A DNA stretch of 64,000 nt from Marinisporobacter sp. (GTDB taxonomy: Bacteria; Bacillota; Clostridia; Peptostreptococcales; Thermotaleaceae), in assembly GCA_025210395.1 (NCBI GenBank), contig JAOARV010000040.1, positions 30,348 to 94,347 on the forward strand, written 5' to 3'. Shown here in pieces: positions 17,713 through 26,001 of this stretch. Below the pieces are notes generated by a model. It was not told the DNA's origin. It did not search any database and saw only the letters and a list, made by a program, of their open reading frames with translations. A program made the translations under genes and the position numbers. The number at the start of each line of letters is the position of its first letter. Position 1 is the first letter of the stretch.

Positions 17713-18906
17713 TTACTTTAATAATGCTTGTGTATCTTTTGCAATCATCAATTCTTCGTTTGTAGGAATAACAAGAATTTTTACTTTTGAGTCATCTGTA
17801 CTAACGATTGCATCTTTTCCTCTTACATTGTTTTTCTCAACATCTAACTTAGCTCCCATAAATTCTAATCCCTTACAGATTTCTTCTCTATTAGAAATAG
17901 AATTTTCTCCTAAGCCTGCTGTGAATATAATAACATCTGCGCCACCCATTTCTGCTGCATAAGAACCAATATATTTTTTAACACGATGGTTGAAAGCTTC
18001 AATAGCAAGGGTTGCTCTTTCATTTCCTTCTTTTGCAGCATCTTCAATGTCTCTAAAGTCACTACTTACTCCAGAAATACCTAATACACCAGATTTTTTA
18101 TTCATTAAATTATTCATACCTGCTAGATCTAAATTTTCTTTTTCCATAACAAAAGTAACGATTGCAGGGTCAATGTCTCCGCATCTAGTTCCCATTACAA
18201 GACCTTCAAGTGGAGTGAATCCCATACTTGTATCTATACACTTTCCATCTTTAATAGCTGCAAGACTTGCTCCATTTCCTAAATGACATGTAATAATTTT
18301 TAAATCCTCTAATTTTTCGCCAACAAATTCTGCTGCTCTTTGAGAAACATATCTATGACTTGTTCCATGGAATCCATACTTACGAACACCATATTTTTCA
18401 TAAAGCTCATATGGTAGTGGATATATGTATGATGCTTTAGGCATTGTTTGATGGAACGCTGTATCAAATACTGCTACCATTGGTGTATCTATCATTAATT
18501 CCTTACAAGCTGCAATTCCCATAAGGTTTGCAGGGTTATGCAATGGTGCTAATTCAATACATTCTTCTAATGCTTCGATTACTTCATCATTAATAACTAC
18601 AGAATCACTGAATTTTTCTCCTGCATGTACAACTCTATGTCCTACTGCAGAAATTTCTTTCATGTCTTTAATTGCTCCATGATTTCCATCTACAAGAGCA
18701 TCTAAAACTAGTCCTATAGCTACTTTATGATCAGGCATAGTTTTTTCTATCACTACTTTGTCCATTCCTGGAATTTCATGCTTAAGAACAGAACCTTCTA
18801 TCCCTATTCTTTCAACTAATCCCTTTGCAATTACACTTTCATCACTCATATTGATTAATTGGTATTTTAGTGATGAACTCCCACAGTTAACAACTAATAC
18901 ATTCAT
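17713..18906 (-). CDS. ackA: Acetate kinase
   Basis: AckA interconverts acetyl phosphate plus ADP and acetate plus ATP, the energy-yielding step of acetate fermentation. The 397-residue ASKHA-fold protein has [17 protein letters not shown] at the N-terminus, [11 protein letters not shown] near residue 90, [10 protein letters not shown] near 147, and the phosphate loop [11 protein letters not shown] near 205. Phosphotransacetylase (pta), often adjacent, is not here. The gene is monocistronic, with its own promoter at 19056-19083 and its own terminator. Confidence 0.97.
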   Translation of the reverse strand: MNVLVVNCGSSSLKYQLINMSDESVIAKGLVERIGIEGSVLKHEIPGMDKVVIEKTMPDHKVAIGLVLDALVDGNHGAIKDMKEISAVGHRVVHAGEKFSDSVVINDEVIEALEECIELAPLHNPANLMGIAACKELMIDTPMVAVFDTAFHQTMPKASYIYPLPYELYEKYGVRKYGFHGTSHRYVSQRAAEFVGEKLEDLKIITCHLGNGASLAAIKDGKCIDTSMGFTPLEGLVMGTRCGDIDPAIVTFVMEKENLDLAGMNNLMNKKSGVLGISGVSSDFRDIEDAAKEGNERATLAIEAFNHRVKKYIGSYAAEMGGADVIIFTAGLGENSISNREEICKGLEFMGAKLDVEKNNVRGKDAIVSTDDSKVKILVIPTNEELMIAKDTQALLK

Positions 18907-19179
18907 TTACATGTCCTCCTTAGTATATTTAGTCAAAAAGCTTTCCATTGAAAGATTTTCAAGGTTAACTTTTTGAAAGTTGATAAATTTAGACTTTTCT
19001 AAAGTTTCTAAAATATTTTTTTAAATATTGACACAATTCCTTCTTTTCCAATTCTATTATAATGTACTACAATTTTTTTTCAAGTGTAAAAATAAATATT
19101 TATATTATTTTTTGATATTATTAGCTAAATTTAGTAATATTATAATTAAACCTAATCATTTTATCAGGAGGATACAACT
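18907..19179. other. Divergent intergenic region between ackA and tmcAL
   Basis: This 273-base AT-rich spacer holds the ackA promoter and an ackA leader of about 150 bases with only short hairpin potential. I recognise no riboswitch or T-box in it. The tmcAL side ends with the ribosome-binding site AGGAGG at about 19168. An imperfect inverted repeat, TTAGCTAAATTTAGTAAT, lies near 19119-19136. No promoter for tmcAL is clear. Confidence 0.6.
19056..19083 (-). promoter_or_regulatory. ackA: Probable ackA promoter
   Basis: TTGAAA (19078-19083) and TATAAT (19056-19061) on the minus strand are separated by 16 bases. The predicted leader before the ackA ATG is about 150 bases. The hexamers are good but the spacing is one short of optimal. 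Confidence 0.6.
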
Positions 19180-20418
19180 ATGAAAGTTCTTGGTTTGATA
19201 ACAGAATATAATCCGTTTCATAATGGTCATAAATATCATCTTAAAGAATCTATAAAAAAAACAAATGCTTCCCACACTATAGCCGTAATGAGTGGAAATT
19301 TTTTACAAAGAGGAGAACCTAGCTTAACAAATAAATGGATAAGAGCTGAAATAGCCATAAAAGAAGGCGTAGATCTGATCATAGAACTTCCAACTATTTA
19401 TGCTTGCAATAGTGCAGAATTCTTTGCATATGGCGGCATCTCCCTATTAAATCATTTAGGGATTGTTGATACCATTAGCTTTGGCAGTGAAATCGGTCAC
19501 ATCTCTCCTTTAAAAAAAATTGCAGAAATTTTAGTAAAAGAACCAAAAGAATATCAAAGCTATTTAAAAGAATTTTTATCAGAAGGAATTTCTTTTCCAA
19601 GGGCTCGTGAAAAAGCATTAGGGAAGTATTGTTCTGATGAATCCTTAGAAAAAGTCCTTCATTCTCCTAATAATATTCTTGGGATTGAATATATGAAAGC
19701 TCTAATCAAATGTAATAGTAAAATCACCCCTTATACCCTTACTAGAATCAAGGCCCCTTACGATTCAACGGATATTTTGAGTAATATTTGTAGTGCTACA
19801 GCTATAAGGTCCTATCTAGCTCAAGATGATTATAACATAGATACACTAAAAAAAGTGATTCCTAAAAATAGCTTTAGCGTCTTTCAAAAAAGTATAAAAA
19901 ATGGCGTTGCACCTATTTACTACAATAGTTTTGAGAAAATACTTCTTTATAAACTTCGAACCCTATCAAAGGCTGAACTAAGAAAAGTTTTGGATGTAAA
20001 TGAAGGTCTTGAAAATAGAATAAAAGAAATGGCTGTTAAAGCCACAGATTTGCAAAGTCTCCTGCAAAGTTTAAAAACGAAAAGATATACCTTTACAAGG
20101 CTTCAAAGAATTTTTGCTCATATTTTATTAGGTATTACGAAAGAACATATTCTTATGTTTAATAGACATGGCGGTTCACAATATGCTCGCCTTCTTGCTT
20201 TTTCAACAAGAGGAACTGAACTATTAAAAAGATTAAAAAAATCATCTAAAATCCCAATTTTAACAAATATTAACAAGCAAATACTAAATGATCCTATCTC
20301 TAAAGAAATGCTTTATTTTGATATTTTAGCGACGGATATTTATAATTTAGCTTATCCTAATAATAACGCTAGAAAAGGTGGTTCTGACTATTACCATCAA
20401 CCCTATTTCCTTAGATGA
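19180..20418 (+). CDS. tmcAL: tRNA(Met) cytidine acetate ligase TmcAL
   Basis: TmcAL (formerly YlbM) makes N4-acetylcytidine at the wobble position of elongator tRNA-Met from acetate and ATP. The 412-residue protein starts MKVLGLITEYNPFHNGHKYHL with the nucleotidyltransferase HxGH motif, and MSGNFLQRGEP follows near residue 37. It is divergent from acetate kinase, whose product or substrate acetate is also TmcAL's substrate, although the gene pairing may be coincidental. ylbJ lies downstream on the same strand after a terminator. Confidence 0.95.
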   Translation: MKVLGLITEYNPFHNGHKYHLKESIKKTNASHTIAVMSGNFLQRGEPSLTNKWIRAEIAIKEGVDLIIELPTIYACNSAEFFAYGGISLLNHLGIVDTISFGSEIGHISPLKKIAEILVKEPKEYQSYLKEFLSEGISFPRAREKALGKYCSDESLEKVLHSPNNILGIEYMKALIKCNSKITPYTLTRIKAPYDSTDILSNICSATAIRSYLAQDDYNIDTLKKVIPKNSFSVFQKSIKNGVAPIYYNSFEKILLYKLRTLSKAELRKVLDVNEGLENRIKEMAVKATDLQSLLQSLKTKRYTFTRLQRIFAHILLGITKEHILMFNRHGGSQYARLLAFSTRGTELLKRLKKSSKIPILTNINKQILNDPISKEMLYFDILATDIYNLAYPNNNARKGGSDYYHQPYFLR

Positions 20419-20426
20419 TCTCCCTT

Positions 20427-20460
20427 TAGTACTTAATCTAATTTAAGTACTATTTTTTTT
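20427..20460 (+). terminator. Terminator of tmcAL
   Basis: Arms TAGTACTTAA (20427-20436) and TTAAGTACTA (20443-20452) enclose a 6-base loop and are followed by eight T. The arm sequence resembles half of a FapR box by chance, but the spacing and the T tract mark it as an intrinsic terminator. Confidence 0.9.
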
Positions 20461-20507
20461 ATATTGCTAATATATATGAATATATTTCTTTTTTCAGGAG
20501 GCATAAC

Positions 20508-21800
20508 ATGTTTTTATTTATTTTTGTATTTGTTTCATTTTTAACACTTTTTGTTTTGAAAAAAACATCTATTTTGTCTAAAGTAACCCATCTCTTAACC
20601 ATCTTTATTACTTGTTTTTTGGTTGTTTATATCATAAAATATCCAGAAGCATCTTTTCATGCTGCAAAGCTTGGAGTTGATACATGGTTTAATATTGTTT
20701 TTCCTGCACTTCTTCCATTTTTTATCGGAGCTGAATTATTAATCGGATTAGGTGTAGTTAACTTTATTGGTATATTACTCGAACCCATTATAAAGCCAAT
20801 TTTTAATGTTCCTGGAGAAGCTTCTTTTATATTTGCTATGAGCGTTACTTCTGGATACCCCATAGGAGTCAAATTAATTACTCAGCTTAGAAGCAAAGGA
20901 GCTTTTTCAAAGGTGGAAGCACAAAGGCTTCTGTCCTTTTGTAGCACCTCAGGCCCACTATTTATGATTGGCGCTGTTGCCATTGGTATGTTTCACAATC
21001 CTCAATTAGGAACAAATATCGCCCTAGCTCATTACTTAGGTGTGATTATGGTAGGCATTGTTTTTAGATTTTACAAGTTTAATAAATATCAAAGCTTTCA
21101 TAAAACAAAAAGTAGCTACATCAAAAGAGCCTTTAAAGAATTATTTTATTCCCTTCAAAATAATGAAACAACTTTTGGATCATTATTAGGAACAGCTGTA
21201 AAAAATTCTATAGAGACCCTCCTTGTTGTTGGAGGTTTTATTATTCTTTTTTCAGTAATTATTCGACTCTTAACTATAATAGGGTTTATCAAAACCATAT
21301 CCTATTATCTTCAGCATCTTTTATTCTTTTTCAAACTTGACAAAGGCATTTATGAAGCTCTTGTAAGCGGTATCTTTGAAATGACAATGGGGTGTAAACT
21401 CTTATCTGAAATAGATGGCATCTCTTTTATAAAGCAAGCTGTATTGACTACCATGATCATTTCTTGGAGTGGCTTTTCCATTCATGCTCAAGCAGCTAGT
21501 TTAATTAGTAAAACAGATCTTAGTACTGGTACTTACATTATTTCAAAATTTTTACACGCCCTATTTTCTGGCATATTTATTTTCATTACAGTTCCTATGA
21601 CCCATACTATTTTTAAACATATAACGACTCCTGTTTTTTCAACCTATTCTCAAGAAAGTCTATATCTTACTTGGACTTCAAAAATTTTATTTTCATCAGA
21701 ACTATTCATCAGTATGACCCTATTAGTTGTGACTCTTTCAATGGTTCTTCATATCCTCTTTAAGCTTGCATATACATTTTTTCATTTTTATAAAAAATGA
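20508..21800 (+). CDS. ylbJ: Sporulation integral membrane protein YlbJ
   Basis: YlbJ is a sporulation membrane protein made in the mother cell under sigma-E in B. subtilis and needed for spore cortex or coat integrity. The 430-residue product is highly hydrophobic with about eight or more membrane segments. It has the family segments AKLGVDTWFNIVFPALLPFF near residue 53, SGYPIGVKLITQLRSKG, and LLSFCSTSGPLFMIGAV, a nucleoside-recognition (Gate)-like pattern. AGGAGG lies just before the ATG. It converges with the coiled-coil gene at 21807 with a spacer of six bases. Confidence 0.92.
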   Translation: MFLFIFVFVSFLTLFVLKKTSILSKVTHLLTIFITCFLVVYIIKYPEASFHAAKLGVDTWFNIVFPALLPFFIGAELLIGLGVVNFIGILLEPIIKPIFNVPGEASFIFAMSVTSGYPIGVKLITQLRSKGAFSKVEAQRLLSFCSTSGPLFMIGAVAIGMFHNPQLGTNIALAHYLGVIMVGIVFRFYKFNKYQSFHKTKSSYIKRAFKELFYSLQNNETTFGSLLGTAVKNSIETLLVVGGFIILFSVIIRLLTIIGFIKTISYYLQHLLFFFKLDKGIYEALVSGIFEMTMGCKLLSEIDGISFIKQAVLTTMIISWSGFSIHAQAASLISKTDLSTGTYIISKFLHALFSGIFIFITVPMTHTIFKHITTPVFSTYSQESLYLTWTSKILFSSELFISMTLLVVTLSMVLHILFKLAYTFFHFYKK

Positions 21801-21819
21801 AGGGTTTTATCCCTTCATT
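21796..21819. terminator. Bidirectional terminator overlapping two stop codons
   Basis: Arms AATGAAGGG (21796-21804) and CCCTTCATT (21811-21819) form a 9-bp stem. It contains the ylbJ TGA at 21798-21800 and the TAA of the convergent gene at 21807-21809. T-rich sequence flanks it on each strand. Confidence 0.75.
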
Positions 21820-22256
21820 CCTTTCAACTCATCTCTATTTTCTTTTATAGTCTCTACAACTTTTCCAAGGTTTTTTTCTACACCACTCAATAATTCATCA
21901 ATATATTGTCTTGCTCCAATACGAATTTCTTTTGCATTTATTTGCGCCTGAGATACAATTTCTTCTGCCCTTTTATGTGCCATTTTAGTAATTTCATCTT
22001 TTTCTACCATTTCTTCAATATGTACCTTGGCATCTTCCATAACAGAATCTGCTTCCTTTTGAGCTTCTATTAGTATTCTTTGTCTTTCTTCTTTAATCCA
22101 TTGTGCTTGTTTTACTTCATCTGGTAATTGAATCCTTATCTCTTTAATTATATCTAGAATTTCCTCTTTATCCACAAAGGTCTTTCCAGCAAATGGTATA
22201 GAAGAGCTACTTTCAACAATATCTTCTAATTCATCCAACAGACGCAACGCATTCAT
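21807..22256 (-). CDS. Coiled-coil protein resembling an ATP synthase b subunit, function unknown
   Basis: The 149-residue protein starts with a short acidic segment (LLDELEDIVESS), followed by a long charged helix. That helix is rich in A, E, K and Q (QRILIEAQKEADSVMEDAK; AHKRAEEIVSQAQINAKEI), a pattern seen in F-type ATPase b subunits and DivIVA-like proteins. No membrane anchor is visible, so it is not a true AtpF. The conserved place in Clostridia is just downstream of coaD. I do not know its function; a structural or scaffolding role is a guess. Confidence 0.75.
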   Translation of the reverse strand: MNALRLLDELEDIVESSSSIPFAGKTFVDKEEILDIIKEIRIQLPDEVKQAQWIKEERQRILIEAQKEADSVMEDAKVHIEEMVEKDEITKMAHKRAEEIVSQAQINAKEIRIGARQYIDELLSGVEKNLGKVVETIKENRDELKGMKG

Positions 22257-22276
22257 TGATATCCTCCCCTTTTACC

Positions 22277-22753
22277 TTATTTAAATTTCTTATGTAATGC
22301 TTTTTTAACTACCTCTGGAACTAATCCATCTATGCATCCATCAAATTTCCATACCTCTTTTACAATACTTGAGCTAAGATATGAATATTCGCCACTCGTC
22401 ATCATAAACATTGTTTCAACTTCATGATTAAGCTTTTTATTCATCAGAGCCATTTGCAGCTCGTATTCAAAATCTGATACAGCTCTTAATCCTTTTACTA
22501 TAAAATCAATATTTTTTTGTTTTACATAATCAACTAATAATCCTGAAAAACAATCTATTTCTACATTAGGTATATCCTTTGTAGCTTCTTTTAATAAATC
22601 TATTTTTTCTTCCAGAGTAAAAAGTGGATTTTTCCCCGGATTATAAAGAACTGCTACAATCACCTTGTCCACCATCTTTGAAGTTCTTTTGATAATATCT
22701 AAATGTCCATTTGTAACTGGGTCAAAGCTTCCAGGACATACGGCTGTTTTCAT
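22277..22753 (-). CDS. coaD: Phosphopantetheine adenylyltransferase
   Basis: CoaD makes dephospho-CoA from 4'-phosphopantetheine and ATP, the fourth step of CoA synthesis. The 158-residue protein has the HxGH-type motif [20 protein letters not shown] at the N-terminus. The second signature, [11 protein letters not shown] near residue 125, corresponds to the ISSTxxR region. It is paired with rsmD, two bases away, the usual bacterial arrangement. Another CoA gene, coaBC, is at 39998-41191. Confidence 0.97.
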   Translation of the reverse strand: MKTAVCPGSFDPVTNGHLDIIKRTSKMVDKVIVAVLYNPGKNPLFTLEEKIDLLKEATKDIPNVEIDCFSGLLVDYVKQKNIDFIVKGLRAVSDFEYELQMALMNKKLNHEVETMFMMTSGEYSYLSSSIVKEVWKFDGCIDGLVPEVVKKALHKKFK

Positions 22754-22755
22754 TG

Positions 22756-23310
22756 TTATGCCTCCTCCGAATAAATAGTTATTAAGGTATTTCCATATTT
22801 TTTTTCTTTTATTTTTTTAAACTTTCCAACATATTCTGGTAATGAATCCTTTAGATCATGCTCAACGAGAATAATCCCTTCTCTTTTTAATATTCCTTCT
22901 GTTTCTATAGCTTGAATAGATGGTATAATCAATCCTTTTAAATAAGGTGGATCCATAAAAACAATATCCACTTCATGCTTTCCTAAAGCTAATTCTTTTA
23001 TTGCTCTTTGTGCATCACAAAAAAGAACAGTGCTTTTCTTTTCAAAATTAGTATATTGTATGTTTTCTTTTATCACATTGATGCTATTTTTATTATGATC
23101 TATAAAATATGCCTTTTCTGCCCCTCTGCTTAAAGCCTCAATACCAAGACTTCCAGTTCCTGAAAAAAGATCTAAAACTATACTATCTATTATATATGGG
23201 TTGATCATGCTAAAAATAGATTCTTTCACTCTATCTGTAGTCGGTCTCGTTTTTAGACCTTTTGGAGATTTTAGTCTCATACCCTTTGATATCCCTGCAA
23301 TTACTCTCAC
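22756..23310 (-). CDS. rsmD: 16S rRNA (guanine(966)-N(2))-methyltransferase RsmD
   Basis: RsmD methylates G966 of 16S rRNA. The 184-residue Rossmann methyltransferase has [13 protein letters not shown] at the N-terminus, [20 protein letters not shown] (SAM-binding motif I) near residue 45, and the catalytic [10 protein letters not shown] near 118. The GTG start at 23310 has AAGGAG about ten bases upstream. coaD follows after two bases, so translation is probably coupled. Confidence 0.95.
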   Translation of the reverse strand: MRVIAGISKGMRLKSPKGLKTRPTTDRVKESIFSMINPYIIDSIVLDLFSGTGSLGIEALSRGAEKAYFIDHNKNSINVIKENIQYTNFEKKSTVLFCDAQRAIKELALGKHEVDIVFMDPPYLKGLIIPSIQAIETEGILKREGIILVEHDLKDSLPEYVGKFKKIKEKKYGNTLITIYSEEA

Positions 23311-23332
23311 GCATCATTCTCTCCTTTCAATA

Positions 23333-23362
23333 AGTATATTTTAGCATATAAGTAAATGACAA
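23333..23362 (-). promoter_or_regulatory. Possible promoter of rsmD-coaD
   Basis: TTGTCA (23357-23362) and TATACT (23333-23338) on the minus strand are separated by 18 bases, just before the rsmD ribosome-binding site. This is a reasonable but not strong sigma-A match. It lies inside a short hydrophobic open frame, which argues against that frame being a gene. Confidence 0.5.
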
Positions 23363-23480
23363 ACAAACATCTTATGAAAATAAAAAAACTATGTATAATA
23401 TTCATTATTATTAGCCATATTATATGTAAGCACATAAAATAAATTTCCCCTTTGAGTTCTTCCTTCATTTCTCCTCTCCC

Positions 23481-23511
23481 AATACTGGTGATTTTCACCA
23501 GTATTTTTTAT
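23481..23511 (+). terminator. Plus-oriented intrinsic terminator with no recognised gene
   Basis: Arms AATACTGGTGA (23481-23491) and TCACCAGTATT (23495-23505) pair perfectly and are followed on the plus strand by T residues. The neighbouring genes are all on the minus strand, so this would end a plus-strand transcript from the 23311-23480 spacer. That could be a small or antisense RNA, or a barrier against antisense transcription. Confidence 0.55.
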
Positions 23512-23520
23512 GTTCTGTTT

Positions 23521-23570
23521 ATATAAATAATAAAGAAGAGATAAATTTATCTCTTCTTTATTATTTATAT
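23521..23570. terminator. Fifty-base perfect palindrome, terminator of the SASP gene
   Basis: Bases 23521-23545 and 23546-23570 are exact reverse complements, giving a 25-bp stem without a fixed loop. The core AAGAAGAGATAAA is flanked by AT-rich arms. It starts seven bases after the SASP stop codon. T runs lie on both sides, so it can work in either direction. Confidence 0.8.
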
Positions 23571-23576
23571 TTATTT

Positions 23577-23780
23577 TTATTTACCAGACATTTGTTGTTC
23601 AGCCATTTCAACTAATCTCTTAGTCATGTATCCTCCTACATAACCATTTTGTCTAGCTGTTAAATTACCTTTATCCATTCCTTGGTAGTTGTTAAGTCCT
23701 AATTCATTAGCAATTTCATATTTCATTTGATTTAATGCTGCTCTTGCTTCAGGAACCACCTTTGTATTGTTGTTTGCCAC
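23577..23780 (-). CDS. Alpha/beta-type small acid-soluble spore protein
   Basis: SASPs coat spore DNA in the forespore and are degraded by the GPR protease at germination. The 67-residue product has the family pattern VPEARAALNQMKYEIANELG, with the GPR cleavage region YEIA near residue 22, and NGYVGGYMTKRLVEMAEQQM in the second half. The start is the GTG at 23780 with AAGGAGGTGA five bases upstream; an upstream ATG frame would add 14 unrelated residues. It is expected to be made under sigma-G; I could not assign its promoter. Confidence 0.95.
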   Translation of the reverse strand: MANNNTKVVPEARAALNQMKYEIANELGLNNYQGMDKGNLTARQNGYVGGYMTKRLVEMAEQQMSGK

Positions 23781-23886
23781 TATTTTCACCTCCTTTTTCC
23801 TTTGTACTATTAATTTAACCAATCTGAAGCAAATTATATCTAGTATATTTTAGCTACCTTGTAACAGAATGGAAATCTTCATTTTA

Positions 23887-25950
23887 TCATAAACTAATTT
23901 GTTCTATGCTCTTATCAAACTGATCCATAATTCTATTTTTCAACATTAAATTTTTTTCTAATGCTAAGGTTTTGTCTTCATTCATAAGGACTTTTGCCTC
24001 ATTTTGGACTTGTTTTAATATTTTCATATGCTTAAACAAATTGGCTATTTTAAGTTCTGGCAAACCATGCTGCCTTGTACCAAAAAATTCACCTGGTCCT
24101 CTTAGTTCTAAATCCTTTTCAGCAATAATAAACCCATTATTGGTTTCTTCCATAATTTTCATTCTTTCTTTTGATAAAGGATTCTTACCATAGTTGACTA
24201 AAACACAGTAGGATTGATACTCGCCTCTTCCAACTCTTCCCCGTAATTGATGTAATTGGGCAAGCCCAAATCTCTCACTATTTTCTATAATCATAATAGA
24301 TGCATTAGGTACATTTACCCCTACTTCTATCACTGTAGTAGATACGAGAGCTTGTATTTTTCCTTCTTTAAATTGATTCATTATTTCATCCTTTTCATAT
24401 CCCTTCATTTTTCCATGTAATAACCCTATAGTAAAATCTTTTAAATAAGTTACTTTCAATTCTTCATATAATTCTTGAGCAGATTTCGCTTCAATATTTT
24501 CTGATTCTTCCACTAATGGTGCTACAATATATACTTGCCTTCCTAATTCAATTTCTCTCTTAGCAAAATTATAAATTTTACTTCTTTTCTTTTCATCTAC
24601 ACAATAAGTTTTTATCTTTTTTCTTCCAGGTGGCAATTCATCTATAATAGAAACATCTAAGTCTCCATAAAGAATTAAAGCAAGGGTTCTAGGAATAGGT
24701 GTAGCTGTCATAACAAGTACATCAGGATTAACCCCTTTACTTGATAATGTGCGTCTTTGTCTGACCCCAAATCGATGTTGCTCATCTGTAATCACAAGCC
24801 CTAGCTTATGAAAATAAACACTTTCTTGAATTAACGCATGGGTCCCTATGACAATATGGATTTCTCCATTTTCTAATGATCTTAATATTTCTTCTTTTTT
24901 CTTTTTTTTGATGCTCCCAGATAATAATTCTACCTTTACACCTAATGGCTCTAATAGTTCCTTTGCTGCATAAAGATGCTGCTCTGCTAATATTTCTGTA
25001 GGTGCCATCAAAACACCCTGATATCCATTTAAATAAGCCTTATATAGAGCAATAAGTGCAATAATTGTTTTTCCTGATCCTACATCTCCTTGTACTAGAC
25101 GATTCATCACTTTCTTACTTTCCATGTTTTCTTCTATTTCTTTTAATACCTTGGATTGGGCATTTGTTAATTGAAAGGGTAATGAATGGATCAATTCATT
25201 TACTTTAGGTGTTTTGTTAAAAACAACTCCTTCTTTATTATGATTAAATTTATTCTTAATTAACCATAAACCTGTCTGCAAAATTAATAATTCTTCAAAT
25301 ACTAATCTAAATTTTGCTATCTTTAGAGATTTCACTGAACTTGGATAATGAATATTATGTAGCGCATATTGTATATGGCACAATCTATTTCTTTTTATCG
25401 TATCATAAGGAAGATACTCCTCTATTGTTTTCTCATACAATTCAAGTACATGATTACTTAAATTTTGTATATCCTTTTGTATTAGTCCATGAGTAAGACT
25501 ATAAATAGGAACAATTCCATTGATCATAGTCTCTTCTTTTCCCTCTATAACTTCATAGTTAGGATGTAATATTTGTATCTGACCAAATCCACGTTTTACT
25601 TTTCCATGCAAATAAATCCGCTCTCCTTTTTTTAATACCTTCTTTATAAAAGGAGAATTATAAAATACTGCATAAGTCATTGCAGTACGATCTTTTACAG
25701 GAACTTTATAAATTTTCAATCCTTTTCGAATAGATTTTTCCTCTACATTTCCACATACATAACCCTTTATAGTAATTTGTTCATCATTTTTAACATCTAT
25801 AATATTTTTCATCTTACTTCTGTCTTCATATTCTCTTGGAAAAGCATATAATACATCTTCTATACTAATAATCCCTATTTTTTCTAGATATTTGGCCCTT
25901 TTAGGGCCTATGCCTTTCATGAATTGGACAGATTTTTTCAAATCATTCAT
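23887..25950 (-). CDS. recG: ATP-dependent DNA helicase RecG
   Basis: RecG remodels stalled replication forks and Holliday junctions. The 687-residue protein has an N-terminal wedge/OB domain (about 1-230). Helicase motifs follow: RLVQGDVGSGKTIIALIAL (Walker A) near residue 283, VITDEQHRFGVRQR (DExH box), MTATPIPRTLAL, and motif VI QLRGRVGRGEYQSYC near 588. It follows the fakA-like gene, as in B. subtilis, although sdaAB-sdaAA are missing between them. A hairpin lies in the short gap upstream of its ribosome-binding site. Confidence 0.97.
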   Translation of the reverse strand: MNDLKKSVQFMKGIGPKRAKYLEKIGIISIEDVLYAFPREYEDRSKMKNIIDVKNDEQITIKGYVCGNVEEKSIRKGLKIYKVPVKDRTAMTYAVFYNSPFIKKVLKKGERIYLHGKVKRGFGQIQILHPNYEVIEGKEETMINGIVPIYSLTHGLIQKDIQNLSNHVLELYEKTIEEYLPYDTIKRNRLCHIQYALHNIHYPSSVKSLKIAKFRLVFEELLILQTGLWLIKNKFNHNKEGVVFNKTPKVNELIHSLPFQLTNAQSKVLKEIEENMESKKVMNRLVQGDVGSGKTIIALIALYKAYLNGYQGVLMAPTEILAEQHLYAAKELLEPLGVKVELLSGSIKKKKKEEILRSLENGEIHIVIGTHALIQESVYFHKLGLVITDEQHRFGVRQRRTLSSKGVNPDVLVMTATPIPRTLALILYGDLDVSIIDELPPGRKKIKTYCVDEKKRSKIYNFAKREIELGRQVYIVAPLVEESENIEAKSAQELYEELKVTYLKDFTIGLLHGKMKGYEKDEIMNQFKEGKIQALVSTTVIEVGVNVPNASIMIIENSERFGLAQLHQLRGRVGRGEYQSYCVLVNYGKNPLSKERMKIMEETNNGFIIAEKDLELRGPGEFFGTRQHGLPELKIANLFKHMKILKQVQNEAKVLMNEDKTLALEKNLMLKNRIMDQFDKSIEQISL

Positions 25951-25969
25951 TGAATCTACCTCCTAAGAA

Positions 25970-26001
25970 GAATAGGAAATGACTATAGTCATTTCCTATT
26001 C
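25970..26001 (-). terminator. Hairpin between the fakA-like gene and recG, overlapping the stop codon
   Basis: A 32-base perfect palindrome with 16-bp arms (25970-25985, 25986-26001) contains the TAG of the upstream gene. The recG ribosome-binding site follows within about ten bases. With only a short T-rich tail (TTCTT), it may attenuate rather than fully terminate, or expose recG to translational control. Confidence 0.6.

Noticed and set aside
18907..19055. The ackA leader considered as a riboswitch
   Set aside because: About 150 bases long, but it has only short hairpins, and I recognise no conserved riboswitch core and no terminator stem before the ribosome-binding site.
19028..19061. 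TTGACA on the plus strand as a tmcAL promoter
   Set aside because: No -10 hexamer lies 16-18 bases downstream; the nearest TATAAT is 24 bases away and belongs to the opposite-strand ackA promoter region.
20427..20452. TTAGTAC-like palindrome after tmcAL considered as a FapR box
   Set aside because: The arms are 10 bp with a 6-base loop and eight T follow, which is an intrinsic terminator rather than the compact 17-bp operator. It lies at a gene end.
23307..23498. A 63-codon hydrophobic minus-strand frame overlapping the rsmD start by four bases
   Set aside because: It is mostly AT-rich codons (I, F, L, Y), overlaps a candidate rsmD promoter and the plus-oriented terminator hairpin, and has no recognisable family. 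A short gene starting at 23468 cannot be fully excluded.
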